64,000 nucleotides of DNA from Endomychus coccineus. Lineage: Eukaryota > Arthropoda > Insecta > Coleoptera > Endomychidae. Each line of letters starts with the position of its first letter. The stretch's first letter is position 1. The stretch is taken from contig OY294068.1 in NCBI GenBank assembly GCA_958510875.1, forward strand, positions 202,665,997 to 202,729,996, written 5' to 3'. Positions 51,967 through 62,689 of this stretch are shown one piece after another. Both the position numbers and the translations under genes were made by a program. The notes beneath the pieces are model-generated. The model was not told where the DNA came from. It did no database searches and saw nothing but the letters and a program-made list of their open reading frames with translations.

Positions 51967-51968
<2 letters not shown>
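51606..51968 (-). mobile_element. R2/R4-like LINE fragment, copy 3 (3' end only)
   Basis: Minus-strand codons read SLKEEEKWTKYQDLLFELPT, YPGHKVVLVVLIIGVLGG, then NLKIIPACRNSAQILIDRLQ and KAVILGSIRILRAHDLG. They end in the shared 3' sequence around the GACGACATCGCAGCA block. This is a 5'-truncated copy of about 360 bp. Both ends sit directly against (AT)n runs (51570-51605 and 51969-51998), as if it had inserted within a single dinucleotide tract and split it. Confidence 0.8.

Positions 51969-51998
<30 letters not shown>
51969..51998. repeat. (AT)n microsatellite, 5' side of LINE copy 3
   Basis: A run of 30 bases directly adjoining the truncated 5' end of the LINE fragment. Confidence 0.95.
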
Positions 51999-52002
<4 letters not shown>

Positions 52003-52101
52003 AGCATATTGTCTATAAAAATGGTTATATGAATATGATGTTGATCATATAAATATCTTAGATGAATTCAAAGCAAAAGTGTATGATATAATAGTATTAA
52101 C

Positions 52102-53180
52102 CAGGGCCGGAACTACAATAGGGCAACCGGGGCAATGCCCCGGGGCCCCCTGAGCGAAGGACAAAAACAGAAAAAATGTTTTGAAGTGCAAGCATTTTTA
52201 GCGCTGTCTCATTGTTCTTCGTTATGTGAAAATTTATTAACTGATTAATTTATTTATTTAGAATAATAAAAGCTATTGCGAAAAATCTGTTTAATATAAT
52301 TACCTCTAAACCTATAAGATTCTGTACAAATCTTGAGCTTAGAAAAAAACGGTATTGTTATTAGTGTGTGATTTTACAAACGTAAAGAATTTATCATTTT
52401 ATGGAGCGTTTTTTCCGAAGTTACCCTTTTCTCGGATATACATGTCGTAAAAGAGCTAGCTCATTTTTTGATAATTGAAAATGGGTTACTGTCATTCAGC
52501 TACCCAGATGTTTGTACGGCCCTTCTCATGTTTCTGATAGTCCCAGTCACTACGGCAAAAGCTGAACGATCGTTTTCCAAATTAAAATTAATCAAAAGTT
52601 ACTTGCGAAGCTCGATGCAACAAGAAAGGCTGAGCAACTTATCATTGTTATCAATCGAAAATCTGAGAGCGCGCACAATTGATTTCGATAAAGTCATTGA
52701 ACAATTTATATCTTCAAAAGCAAGAAAAAGAAAGTTCTACAATTTTTTCTCAAATATCGAATCGTGATTATGAGTATTAGTTTAATCTTTTAATACTAAA
52801 ATCTTATCGAACAACTTCTGAATATTAGCGAATTAAAGGTGATTTATAATGACTACCCGAATATCTCATCCTTCTCTATATAATTCATAATTTTGAAATG
52901 TAAGGGATGAAAGTACCGTATAATATTATAGCTACGAATATATTACTACTTTACATGATTGATGATTTTATAATGTCTGATATTTTAACTCACAAATTAA
53001 TATGTAATACAACTTGAAAAATGTGTAAGACAAATAAAACAAATTATTTATGAATAGAAATAATAATGCCTTGTTCCTTTTTTTTTACAAAAATTGGAAA
53101 AAATTGAGTTGACAAACTCAATAGAGAAATCCCGAACTTAGTCTTGCCCCGGGGTCCCTTAAACTCTAGGTCCGAATCTG
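52102..53180 (+). mobile_element. hAT transposon, internally deleted (1079 bp)
   Basis: The left end is CAGGGCCGGAACTAC; the right end, reverse-complemented, starts CAGATTCGGACCTAG. The flanks are GTATTAAC (52094-52101) and GTATTAAA (53181-53188), an 8-bp duplication with one change. A palindromic GC block (CCGGGGCAATGCCCCGG) lies just inside the left end, and a related GCCCCGGGG lies inside the right. Only the transposase C-terminus is coded. It is related to, but not the same as, the 699-bp element at 47462. Confidence 0.85.
52372..52767 (+). pseudogene. hAT transposase C-terminal dimerisation domain
   Basis: The frame is open from 52372 (just after a stop) to 52767. It reads HVVKELAHFLIIENGLL, then FLIVPVTTAKAERSFSKLKL, then LRSSMQQERLSNLSLLSIEN and DFDKVIEQFIS. 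The A-E-R-S-F-S-K-L-K block with the following M-x-Q-E-R-L is the hallmark of the hAT dimerisation domain (ZMYM1/TTF-type group). The DNA-binding BED finger and most of the catalytic RNase-H-like fold are missing. No stop interrupts this part, so the deletion may be fairly recent or the fragment short enough to escape decay. Confidence 0.85.
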
Positions 53181-53188
53181 GTATTAAA

Positions 53189-54944
53189 AAATTGTGACGA
53201 TCATGTTTATTTAAGGCCGACTAAAAGAAAGAAAGAATGCATGTTTTGTGTGTTACTTTCTATGTAATTATATTTTACTGAATGAATAAATATTTTATAT
53301 TTATCTTTGTTTCATTTATCAAGCACCATTTTCCCTTCTTCCTTTCCACTATAAATTATCAAATAATGAACAGAATGTTTTTTCAGTTTTGCAATTGCAC
53401 TTCAGCGGCGGCTTATTTGGGTAAGCAGGGGATCTGCTCATTTTCTGGAAAATATAATTTCAAGCAGCATGATTGTCAAGAAGTTCCTGTTAGGTTTTCT
53501 AAGCAAGAAGTCTACTAAAATTCTTGGTGATTGTGTTCAACTTGATAACGTGACTTGATTTTATAATAGTTTAATACAATTATTGAATGAAAACATAATT
53601 TTTTAAAATTCTACCACGTCCCTGAATCCGTTCCAACCAGCACTCTGGGATGAGAAGGCACGGTATCGTGGTTTTAGTTGTTAAATATATGTGATGCCCA
53701 GTTCGCCGGGTCTTTTGTAGTTTCAACTATTATTTTCGCCCGAGGGGTTACTTATCTCGAGAACTTTGCTTGCTGAAGCTACTGTTCTCTGTCGAGCCAC
53801 TTGGGGGCCAGGTGAAATTGAGTCAATTTACAGAATGCTTTATTCTATTTGGATTCTGACTAGTTCATAGTACAATATATACTTTCTCCGCCTGAGGGTA
53901 GATGGCGCATCAAAGTGTACGCCATGATAACTACATTTAATTATTCAAAGTGAAAATTAAACATGGTCAATGGTCATGGTATATTGTGATAATTTTAAAT
54001 ATTGAGCAATTTCAAGTGTTTATTTTCAATTGGTTACTTGTTTAGATAGTGTACGTCGTCCATGTTGATTTCATGGGATACCCATCAATTGAATACAAAT
54101 ATAATATAAAAAAACAGTTATTTTAAAATACAGAAAAAATATTCTCCAAATGGTTATTTCTAACCCAAGAAACATATTTTGCCATCAGGTACCTTATAAA
54201 CATAATGGGTGGATGGACCATGAGAACTTTTCACACGATGATAATAAATAATTGTTTTCCAAATAGGATGTTCCAAATCCATTAAAACTTCTCCGATTTT
54301 TTGAGAGCATGGGTGAAAAAGAACAATGATGAATAAATAAACAAGCTACATGACATTATGATAAATATTTTAACTTTTCATTTAACAATTTGTCAATTGA
54401 AAATTAATAGTCCTATTTTTATAATTTCGATACAAGGAAACAAAGTTATCCATATGTTTTAATAATAACCCCTGTAACATAATAAAACTATTGATGAATT
54501 TTACGAATTAGCGATTTTATGTAAACAATTAAATTATTTTTAAATAGCTTTTAATTTTATCAATAATTTCTTCACCTAAACCATTATGAAAGGTTGATCC
54601 ATTTTGATTCATAAATTTAAGAAGAAAGCATATTCATAAATTTTTATAATAATTGCCTAAATAGTTCAACAAATGGCTTTGAATTTCCCGCTTCAACATT
54701 GAATTACTACAAAGAAATCCATTCAGAAAGAAGCATTTTTCAGATACACTTTCAAAGTGGCAAACCATAGGTATATCTACGAACTGCATTGTTAATTTAG
54801 GTCGATTCCAATTACCATTGGAAAGCTAAAGTTAAAGTATATTGCAGGGCGGTTCATTTTCCTGGAATATTTTAATTTATCAAATTAGTATTTTTAGTTT
54901 TATCCCCTGCACTACAGGCAACACATTATCAATATAGAAACGCT
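53189..54944. other. Non-coding DNA, nothing recognised
   Basis: AT-rich with a GC-richer patch at about 53630-53910 that has no coherent frame. The plus-strand frame 53282-53518 has no recognisable domain. Confidence 0.45.
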
Positions 54945-55096
54945 CTAGTTTAGCCTTTCACCGATTTCCACCAATCTTATATTCCTGAGATAATGAAGAA
55001 ACAGTTTATGTGCAAGACGTCTAGTTTAGCCTTTCACCGATTTCCACCAATCTTATATTCCTGAGATAATGAAGAAACAGTTTATGTGCAAGACGT
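54945..55096. repeat. Perfect tandem duplication, 2 x 76 bp
   Basis: 54945-55020 and 55021-55096 are identical base for base, both starting CTAGTTTAGCCTTTCACCGA and ending GCAAGACGT. Zero divergence means a very recent event or an assembly artefact. Confidence 0.97.
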
Positions 55097-56648
55097 GTTG
55101 CCTATCTATACGAATGTCTGGATAGCCAGACCATAGCACACTAGAACAAGGACACAAAGCAGATCCCTACTATGTGACTAGACTATGGTCAGACATATAC
55201 GGTACGGTGACATTAGCAAATAAACTTCTGGGTGAGTTCTCACAGATCCAAAACACGATTGGTTCAGTAAATCTCTTAGACGATTATGATTTTTCATGAG
55301 GTAGACATGTATCTTATTATACTCTTAGAGTAGAAGTAGGAAGAGTATATTATATATTCAAATACTAAAACTATTGCTAAAATCGCAAAAAACTCCTGGA
55401 ACAAAAACTCTTACATCATAACATTTTTCAACGAAAATTAAGGAACTTTGAAAAACTCAAAAATGAAAGGTCCTATCATATTCAAATTTTATGAAAAAAA
55501 TCGTTTGCTGTTCGGTGACGAACCCCATTCTTTCGTGTAATTAACACACTCTTTTTTGAAGGGTTGAAACTCTAAGAAATCATATCATTGATTCAAATCT
55601 GAGTAAATTTAAGTTAATGCTTTCACACAAATTTCGAGAAAATCGTTCAAACAACAAAAACCACATAAACAATTATTGAAGTAAACGTAAATTTACATTG
55701 CACTTAAAGAAGTTCATAAAGGAAGGCGCTGTGGTTTAGGTGATATGATTACCTGGCTCCCACTTACTAGAGTGGGGCTAGATTTCCAGAAAAGGAAAAT
55801 ATGTTTTTGAATATTATTCAGTTGTGTAAAGGTAATGAAATGAATAATTTATTTATTTTGTTATCTTTACATAAATGCAAAGAGTATCTTATAGAACACA
55901 TCTCTAGTTCACAATCTTTTATCATTCTCCTCCTATATTAATCTTTCCAAGAAAAAATCCAGATCGTTATCAAGGCCGAATTTTGAAATATAATCTGTGG
56001 TGATATCAAACTTTTCCGGTACTCTTTTTCGATGCTTTCTTTGTCGGTAACGCGCTCCACTTGCATGCAAAGGCATGCATCTTTTCCGACCTCTCATATC
56101 CGCGAACAAAGCTCAGCCTTATCGAATCTTCTAAGGCCGTACATTTCATTCAAGTGGACCGCGAAGTGCTACCAATGTACCGAATCTTCTTTAAATAAAG
56201 CACTTACTCTAACCAAGATAGCGGTAGCTTAAATTGTTACCAAGTTACCAAGTAGACTACGTTGCTACTGCGGCGTAAGCGCATGGGAAATTTTATCCGT
56301 TTATGTTGGAGCGGGTCCACATTTGCTTTCTTTATTTTTCGCATATTTAGCCTTATAGCTCCATTTTTCTTCCACGTCTCGCTTATTGAAAATACAGGGC
56401 GCAGTAGTCCGTGGTAATTTGGCGTCCTTAAATATAATTTTAGTGGGAATTTGGATTTGATTAATAAATATTGACAATATCATTCAAGAAGTGTTTTGAT
56501 TCCTTGGGATTGATTTAATATCAGAACAGTGACTATATATTTATGGTTACTGTATAGTAAGAGTAGCTACTAAAGGGTACCGCTAGGATATTCCAGCTTC
56601 GAAATTCGGAATTAGAATTTGATATGACTATAAGTATATATATATATA
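55097..56648. other. Non-coding DNA with a tRNA-like fragment
   Basis: Apart from the tRNA-like piece at 55725-55795 and a (TA)n run at 56637-56648, nothing is recognised. Confidence 0.45.
55725..55795 (+). repeat. tRNA-like fragment, possible SINE head
   Basis: TGGTTTAGGTGA resembles a pol III A box. About 40 bases later GGGCTAGATTTCC loosely resembles a B box, and GGCTCCCAC between them looks like a Gly-type anticodon region. The acceptor ends do not pair, so it is not a working tRNA gene. It is a tRNA pseudogene or the head of a SINE. Confidence 0.3.
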
Positions 56649-57590
56649 ATCTCCATCAAACTCTCAACGTGCCGTAGGTTTGGAGTTGGGATTGAACAAG
56701 TTCGCATTGTTTCATTTGAGGAGCATCTTTGAACATCTTGATGCTGGAGAGATCTATCAATTCTTGGGAATTGAACAGCTTCCAGGTAAAGGTGGCTTTC
56801 CGCGGCAAGTACAGAAAGTTTGTTCCAAAGATTTGGTCTTCCAAACTTTCGAGTGTGAACAAGGCGTCGGCAACAAATGGACTTGCAGTGCCAGTCCTGC
56901 TTCAATCTTTTGGAGTGATGAAAAGGACGGTCGATGAGATGCATAGACTCGACAGCGGCGCCCGGAAAACGATGCATATTCATCACAGTCTGCATCACTG
57001 ATCCCTGATTTCTGCAGGGCCTGTGGAAAGGCGCCTGAGACGCTTTTCCACCAGTTGTCGGCATGTCCGGCAAAAGCGGCTTCGGCGTACATCCATCGCC
57101 ATAATGCGACCCTACAGGTGCTGTAATATCATCTAAGGCACTCGTACGGCATAGGCCAAGAGCCGGGGCTACCTTACATGCCCGGAGATATTGAGTCCGT
57201 TGTTGGAAATGAAAAATGCTAGATCTATTGGAATTACACGTTTCCGACCGTCAGGTCCATACAAGCAAATATGCCTGAACATAGTCTTGAAAGAGGAGAA
57301 AAAATGGGCAAAATATCAAGATCTCTCCTGTTCGAGCTCTGCAAGCTGTACCCAGGCTACAAGGTTATATCAGGGGTTCTGATCGTCGGGGTTTTGAGGG
57401 GAATTCGTTCTTCGCCACGTTCGAACTTGACGATCATTCCGGCCTGGAGTCATTCTGGGTTCATCAAGGCTACTTAGGTCACACGATTTAGAAACCTGAA
57501 GCTATTTACCATTCGGTGAACTGACTTGGTTTTTTTTATTGGAGCGATTGCTGCGATGTCGTCGGAGCACGCAGAAGCGCTTGCCCAGCT
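56649..57590 (+). mobile_element. R2/R4-like LINE fragment, copy 4 (3' half, most complete)
   Basis: The plus strand starts in the RT C-terminal region (LELGLNKFALFHLRS, then IYQFLGIEQLPG). It passes the intact-looking knuckle CRACGKAPETLFHQLSACP (57014-57070) and HRHNATLQVL, then CPEILSPLLEMKNA-type codons near 57190. It continues with LERGEKMGKISRSLLFEL (about 57285) and YPGYKVISGVLIVGVLRG. It closes with the shared 3' block containing GATTGCTGCGATGTCGTCGG near 57545. Stops and frameshifts inactivate it. Its upstream edge lies at a (TA)n run (56637-56648). This copy gives the clearest order of segments for the family in this window. Confidence 0.75.
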
Positions 57591-57610
57591 ATTGTTGTAT
57601 ACATTACACT

Positions 57611-57925
57611 ATTACAGTGATATAGTCAAAGTGTTCTAAATATAGAGTAGACTACTAAGCCTTTCACTGGTAAGTTGATGGATATTCTGTCCTTCTCGCA
57701 CATGTACTGCGCTCTCATGTTACTTACTGATGTTGATGTTAGGTACTACGATGAGTGGTAATAAACTTAATAAGAGAAGTTAGTAGAAGGGGAGACCGTG
57801 CGAGTGAGAGCCCACTACATGTGCTAGAAGGACAGAATGTCCACCAACTTACCAGCGCTTTCCTATGCTTAACACACTACTTGTCTACTCTATATATAGA
57901 ATTCTTTGGATATAGTAACTCTATT
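57611..57925. repeat. Inverted repeat, fold-back element of about 315 bp
   Basis: The left arm (about 57611-57718) and right arm (about 57805-57925) are reverse complements with small gaps. Shared blocks include TATAGAGTAGAC, CTGGTAAGTTG and ATTCTGTCCTTCT, plus CACATGTA. The loop (57719-57804) is unrelated. It is non-coding and starts 20 bp after LINE copy 4. Confidence 0.8.
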
Positions 57926-58401
57926 AGTTTCCTACCGATGGCAGTTGTTCGTATTTATTTCTATTAGTTTTATCAAAGGGCCACCAACCCAACTTCTGAC
58001 TTTCTAGCACACGCAGAGCACAGAGTAGACATTATATTAGTATTTTCAGTTCAATGGACTATTGTGAATAGGTGCTTCTTTCTACTCTTTTTGATACTAG
58101 TTGTTAGCATAGATAACTACTACTAGAACTAGAGTTATCTATGCTTGTTTGTTTGTTCTGTGGTTTCTATTTAGAATCAGAAAAAGTCGACCCTCTAAAT
58201 AACTCATGTATTCCTATATATAATATCTAATCTATGCAGGAATACATGTTTGTTAGTAACATTATACTGTTGTGTGCTTTTGATTAGAAGTTTTTTCGAA
58301 TCACATTTAAAATTAGTTCAAAATCAATCATTCTAAGACCCTAATAAACCATGATCCGCGACTGTGTAAAGGCAGATTTAAAGTATCATTTCTGTTTTCA
58401 G
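57926..58401. other. Non-coding DNA, nothing recognised
   Basis: Simple AT-rich sequence with a run of related ACTAGTTGTTAGC and ACTAGAACTAG words near 58100; no coding. Confidence 0.5.
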
Positions 58402-58518
58402 ATTCGTTATAAATAGGATGGCAGAGCACTGGTTGACATGTAGGCATGTAGCTATTGTTTGTGGATTTCAACAAAGCAAAGCTGAAAAAATGCATCATTT
58501 TCCTATTAAACTAGAGAG
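58402..58518 (+). pseudogene. Splice-flanked exon with THAP-like residues
   Basis: Acceptor TTCTGTTTTCAG (ends 58401) and donor GTAAGT (from 58519) frame this exon. An ATG at 58418 opens 33 codons including VCGFQQSKAEKMHHFPIKLE. The Cys and the HHFP-x-K spacing resemble the start of a THAP zinc-finger domain, found in P-element-type transposases and THAP host proteins. Joining to the next exon-like segment in this frame meets a stop after three codons, so either the exon pairing is wrong or the gene is dead. The first Cys pair is not in the usual spacing. THAP identity is an inference from a short stretch. Confidence 0.3.
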
Positions 58519-59110
58519 GTAAGTTTATCCATGAAAAAGAAAGCAAGCTCTTTTTTTCAATTGAAATATCAACTTTAGATTAGATTCTTTATTTTTGTTA
58601 TGTATGAGGTTTAATTAAATAAATCACAAACAAAAATCTACATGGTTAAGATTAGCAGTAATTTGTTTACTAATTACTTTCTGTATCGGTTCTGAGTATG
58701 TATCATATAAATTGAGATAAGTTTGAATGTATATATTTCAAAATTAATTCGGAAGTAGTATAAATATGAATGCACTTCTCAGCATGATTGATTTGCTTTT
58801 GAGCAAACAAAAACATCTACAGAGTGGGTTGTCAATGGTAATGTAATAAGAGGTTATAAAATGTGACAGCATTTTTTAAATTAAGGATATATTTGTTTGA
58901 CATGTACACACATCAAATTCCCTATGGAAATATATTTGCTTAAAGTTCTGGTTTCAATTATCATTGTATGTGTAATTTACTATTAAGATTTTGTTTTCCT
59001 TATTTAGCTAAAAGGCTATTAATCTTGAGTTGCCCTATATATTTTGACAATTTAACTTTAAGTAAACCTTCAAAAATAACGTGAAATTGTATCGCTTCAT
59101 TTATTTACAG

Positions 59111-59216
59111 GTTAACTTGAACAAAAGACCTACACACAACTACATTTGTTCATCAAGTAGATGAATTATATGACAGTTTTAATGAAAGCAGACCATGAAT
59201 CACCTTCTGGCAAAGA
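59111..59216 (+). pseudogene. Second exon-like segment, possible THAP end
   Basis: An acceptor (TTTATTTACAG, ends 59110) and a donor GTAAGA (from 59217) bound 106 bp. The +0 frame begins VNLNKRPTHNYICSS, which recalls the late THAP pattern (R-P-T, then C-S-x-H-F), but the final His-Phe is lost and a stop follows. It looks like the partner of the exon at 58402 after decay. Confidence 0.25.
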
Positions 59217-59904
59217 TGTAAGATATGTTGGAAAATTTGTTTGGTGGATGTGGAAGTGGAGACAATCCAACGCCTATTCTGTTTAGTTTCACTCACACCC
59301 TCAAACCATTGTACAACAAAATATTCTTTTTGTTGAAATACACAGTTTCACATCTCACATCAATTCCATAGTGTTTGCTATGAGAAATTATAGGTACGAT
59401 AGAGTGTAAGGGTGAAACTTTTTCTGACGACCAACCTGAAAAATCTATCATTTGCACGAGTTAGTTAGAAATATTTTATTTCGCACGGAAATGGTCACAA
59501 ATTTTCAGATGATAATAAAGATTAGCAATATCTTTTTTAAGAAGCTACAGTGTTAGCGAAACTATAACATTTATATATTAAAATAGTGAAAATCAAAATT
59601 TTAATAGTGGTTTTATTCAAGTTTAGAATGGATTTTTATCTCGTTAAAGGTTGATTCTAATCAATATTGTATATTTGATATGAAATTTAATGTTTGATAT
59701 CTGGTTTACATAGAGTAGCATGTTTTCAATTTATAGTAAGATCTTCCTTAAAAATTCGAATAAAAAAATACAATTCATAAAAATTGACAGTTTTATTTTG
59801 TGAAAACAAGCTTCGGCTTAACTGAAATAAACTGTTTATTACCACACATAGGGATATGTATATGAATTTCCAATAATTAAGGTTTGGTTTACTGTAAAAA
59901 TTAT

Positions 59905-62240
59905 GATTTTTTATTTTCAGGTTTCTTACTTGGCAACATTAGGTGTTACATGGGACAGATCAGTCTACAACAATAAATACTGCTTTGATTTTTGTTAACC
60001 GATTCAATGGCTGTTGATTAGGTAAGTATTTCAGCAAAAAGAGACAAAATGCTTATTTGTTATATCAACACTTTGAATGTAAAAAAGCTTTATACTGTCG
60101 TATTGTTAATATTCCTTAAGCCAGTATCCTTCTCAAGTTGGAATATAATTTACATACAATGGATCTAATCTTTTATTCTTCACAAGAAGTGGTTCATATA
60201 TTTTAGAACTTCTGATTTCCTTAAAATTAAATTAATTAATAGAATTGATAATGAATTTCAAACATCTCTGAATTACGAATATAATTAATTGAATGTTATT
60301 GGGAAGACAAATAGTTCAAATTTTCCATATCAAATTATCTCAATGCATTAACAAGATTATTGTAAACATTCAAGTCTGAATTATTCTATTAATGATATTC
60401 ATTTATACATTTATGGAATAAAAAAAAATATTGTTCTTCAAACTAAAAATGTTCCATTGATCAATTGACTGTAACTTATGTTTTTGGAAGTTGATGATTG
60501 TGCTTTATACAATTTTCAATTATCTCTCCATCATTCCCTTCGATGTATGAATATATTCATTTATCTAATTATCAAATTTCCAATTCATTTCGAGTTGCAT
60601 GATATTTTCAGACAATTCTACTAATTGTCAATATCTCTTTCAAAATTTCAACATTTTCAACTCTTCTTCATTTTGGCTCCATATTAGTGCAGATGGATTC
60701 TGAAACAATCACATTCAGATTGTACCTTGTACTTATTATATGGATATGTTGAAAGTGATGAATAATGACCCAACAAATTTTCAGATGTTTATGTTTCACA
60801 AGAAAAATTAAAGGTTGCGAAAGATACTTTGGATCTTTCAGATAGGGATGAAAGTATTAAGGATATGGGAAAACAAAAAGCAAGCTTCAAAATTACAAAT
60901 TCTTTAAACAAACAAATAACTTTTTAATATCTTTGGAAGGGAACATATAACAACAAAGATCACAAAGATTTACTATCAACATTCAGCAATAATTTTTTAG
61001 TTTTTGTGGTTCAAATTGTGAAAAAGAAGCAGGAGAAATAATTAAGTGCATGAATTCATATAATCTGCAATATGCCATTCAGTCACTAGAAATTATAAAA
61101 GAAAGAACAAAAATGAATCCCAGTAGATTCAATATCTTTGTAATCCTTTCATGAATTTAGTTGAATTCTCATACTTGTATGATTAAGCCCAGGTATAACA
61201 GGAAGTTTATATTCAAATACTTGAGACTATTTCAATTGAAAAGTCTGAATCCATTAGTTTATAATGAATATCAAATACCAAAATTCATTCAATTCAGAAT
61301 TTTTAATTAATCACAACAATGCTATCAGTTCCTCAACAGTATTAAACTTTGACCTGCTAGCAGAATTACTGATGTCAGCAGGTTCTTTGTCAATAAATAT
61401 CTCATAAGGCCCTTAATTATCTTTTAAAAATTACATCTTTGATTAGATGCTAGATCATTCTCAAATCTACCTAAAAAAGTTGATTAAAACATAATTTAGG
61501 ATGAATGGTATGTACTCTCACTTTGGTTTAATGAAAATATTGAAGGGTATATTTGAAAAAATTATGTAATTTAATGAATATTTAAATTGTGTTCAACATT
61601 AATTTAAAAGTGAATAAATGAATTGTGGATATATCCTTTTTACTGATACATACCTGAATATTGATCATTGTAATTGGGGTAATAAATGAATAAACTGATG
61701 GAATTCCTCTTTTCCATGGTTCAAGTATTTAGTTTTGACCATTAGTAGGACTATTTCAAAAATTGTGATTTTGAACAAACGAATTGTATCCCACCAACTT
61801 ATTATACTTATGATGTGAGGTGTCTTATTTCTTATGTTATTTATTTTTATGAATTAAAGAATCTAAAAATATTAGTATATCAATATTACACCTGGTCCAA
61901 TAGCAGTAAAATATTGAACATTCCACAAAGCACTATAAATAATAATAAGAAACAATTATCCTTATCCACTGAAAATACTGTTCATGTACTGAGGACTATC
62001 ACTTTTCGGCCAAAATGTACCTCTTTAAATATTATTTGGCTGGAGATAAATCTCAATACTTTAAATTACTTTTTGGCTTATACATTTCCATCCATATATA
62101 AAGAGCTATCAAAACATAATAAGTTTACACATCTACATGATTCCATTATAGTACCCAATGTAGTACATTACAATACAACACAATTGCCAAAAATGTCAGT
62201 TGATATTTAAATAAGACAATCTACACTAGAAACCTAATAA
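59905..62240 (+). repeat. Diverged tandem duplication, unit 1
   Basis: Segments of this region recur in order at 62690-64000. The first is the splice-flanked TTTCAG plus VSYLATLGVTWDRS frame (59921-60021, donor GTAAGT). Next come CAAAATTACAAATTCTTTAA near 60888 and a frame with EIIKCMNSYNLQYAIQSLEI (about 61040-61100). The unit ends with TCAAAACATAATAAG and CAGTTGATATTTAAATAAG near 62190. Another splice-like piece reads VYVSQEKLKVAKDTLDLSDR from 60785. Conserved frames between the units suggest the ancestor was coding, but stops make both dead now. I do not recognise the protein. Confidence 0.65.
61815..62210 (+). other. Open frame of 131 codons inside unit 1, unsupported
   Basis: A long frame for the window but Asn/Ile/Leu/Thr-rich and without a recognisable motif. 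The matching part of unit 2 (63720-63950) does not keep it open, which argues against coding. Confidence 0.15.
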
Positions 62241-62689
62241 ACTAATCAAGAATTGGATCTCGCTCGACACAAAACAAATTACTAACATCTATAGATAACA
62301 TTTTTCTTCTTGTCTTCCAATTTTTGACATTGACATTTAAAACATGAATCATTATTTCAATATCTTATGTATTTACATTTGGGAAAATGAATTTTGTCTC
62401 ATGTTCTTTACCAAACTTCTAATGAATGTATAAATATATATTGAACTAATTTTACTTTATTTTTATTCCTGTATTTTATATTTATTTAATCTTCCTACTT
62501 TAGTTCTGCCATCATCAAGCTTAATAAATTTTCAATACAGACAAGCCTAATTAAGCTGAAGTATAGGATTTATTTGTGTAATTTTGAAATGTATCATTTC
62601 ATTTTTCATCAATATCGATTTTAGAATCTTAGTAATTATACATAAATTACATATTGAAATATTCTTGATCATTGTAGGAATTATGACAT
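62241..62689. other. Spacer between the duplicated units
   Basis: AT-rich; nothing recognised. Confidence 0.4.

Noticed and set aside
55725..55795. Functional tRNA-Gly gene
   Set aside because: The acceptor stem does not pair and the B box is poor.
61815..62210. 131-codon open frame as a gene
   Set aside because: The duplicate unit does not preserve it and no motif is visible.
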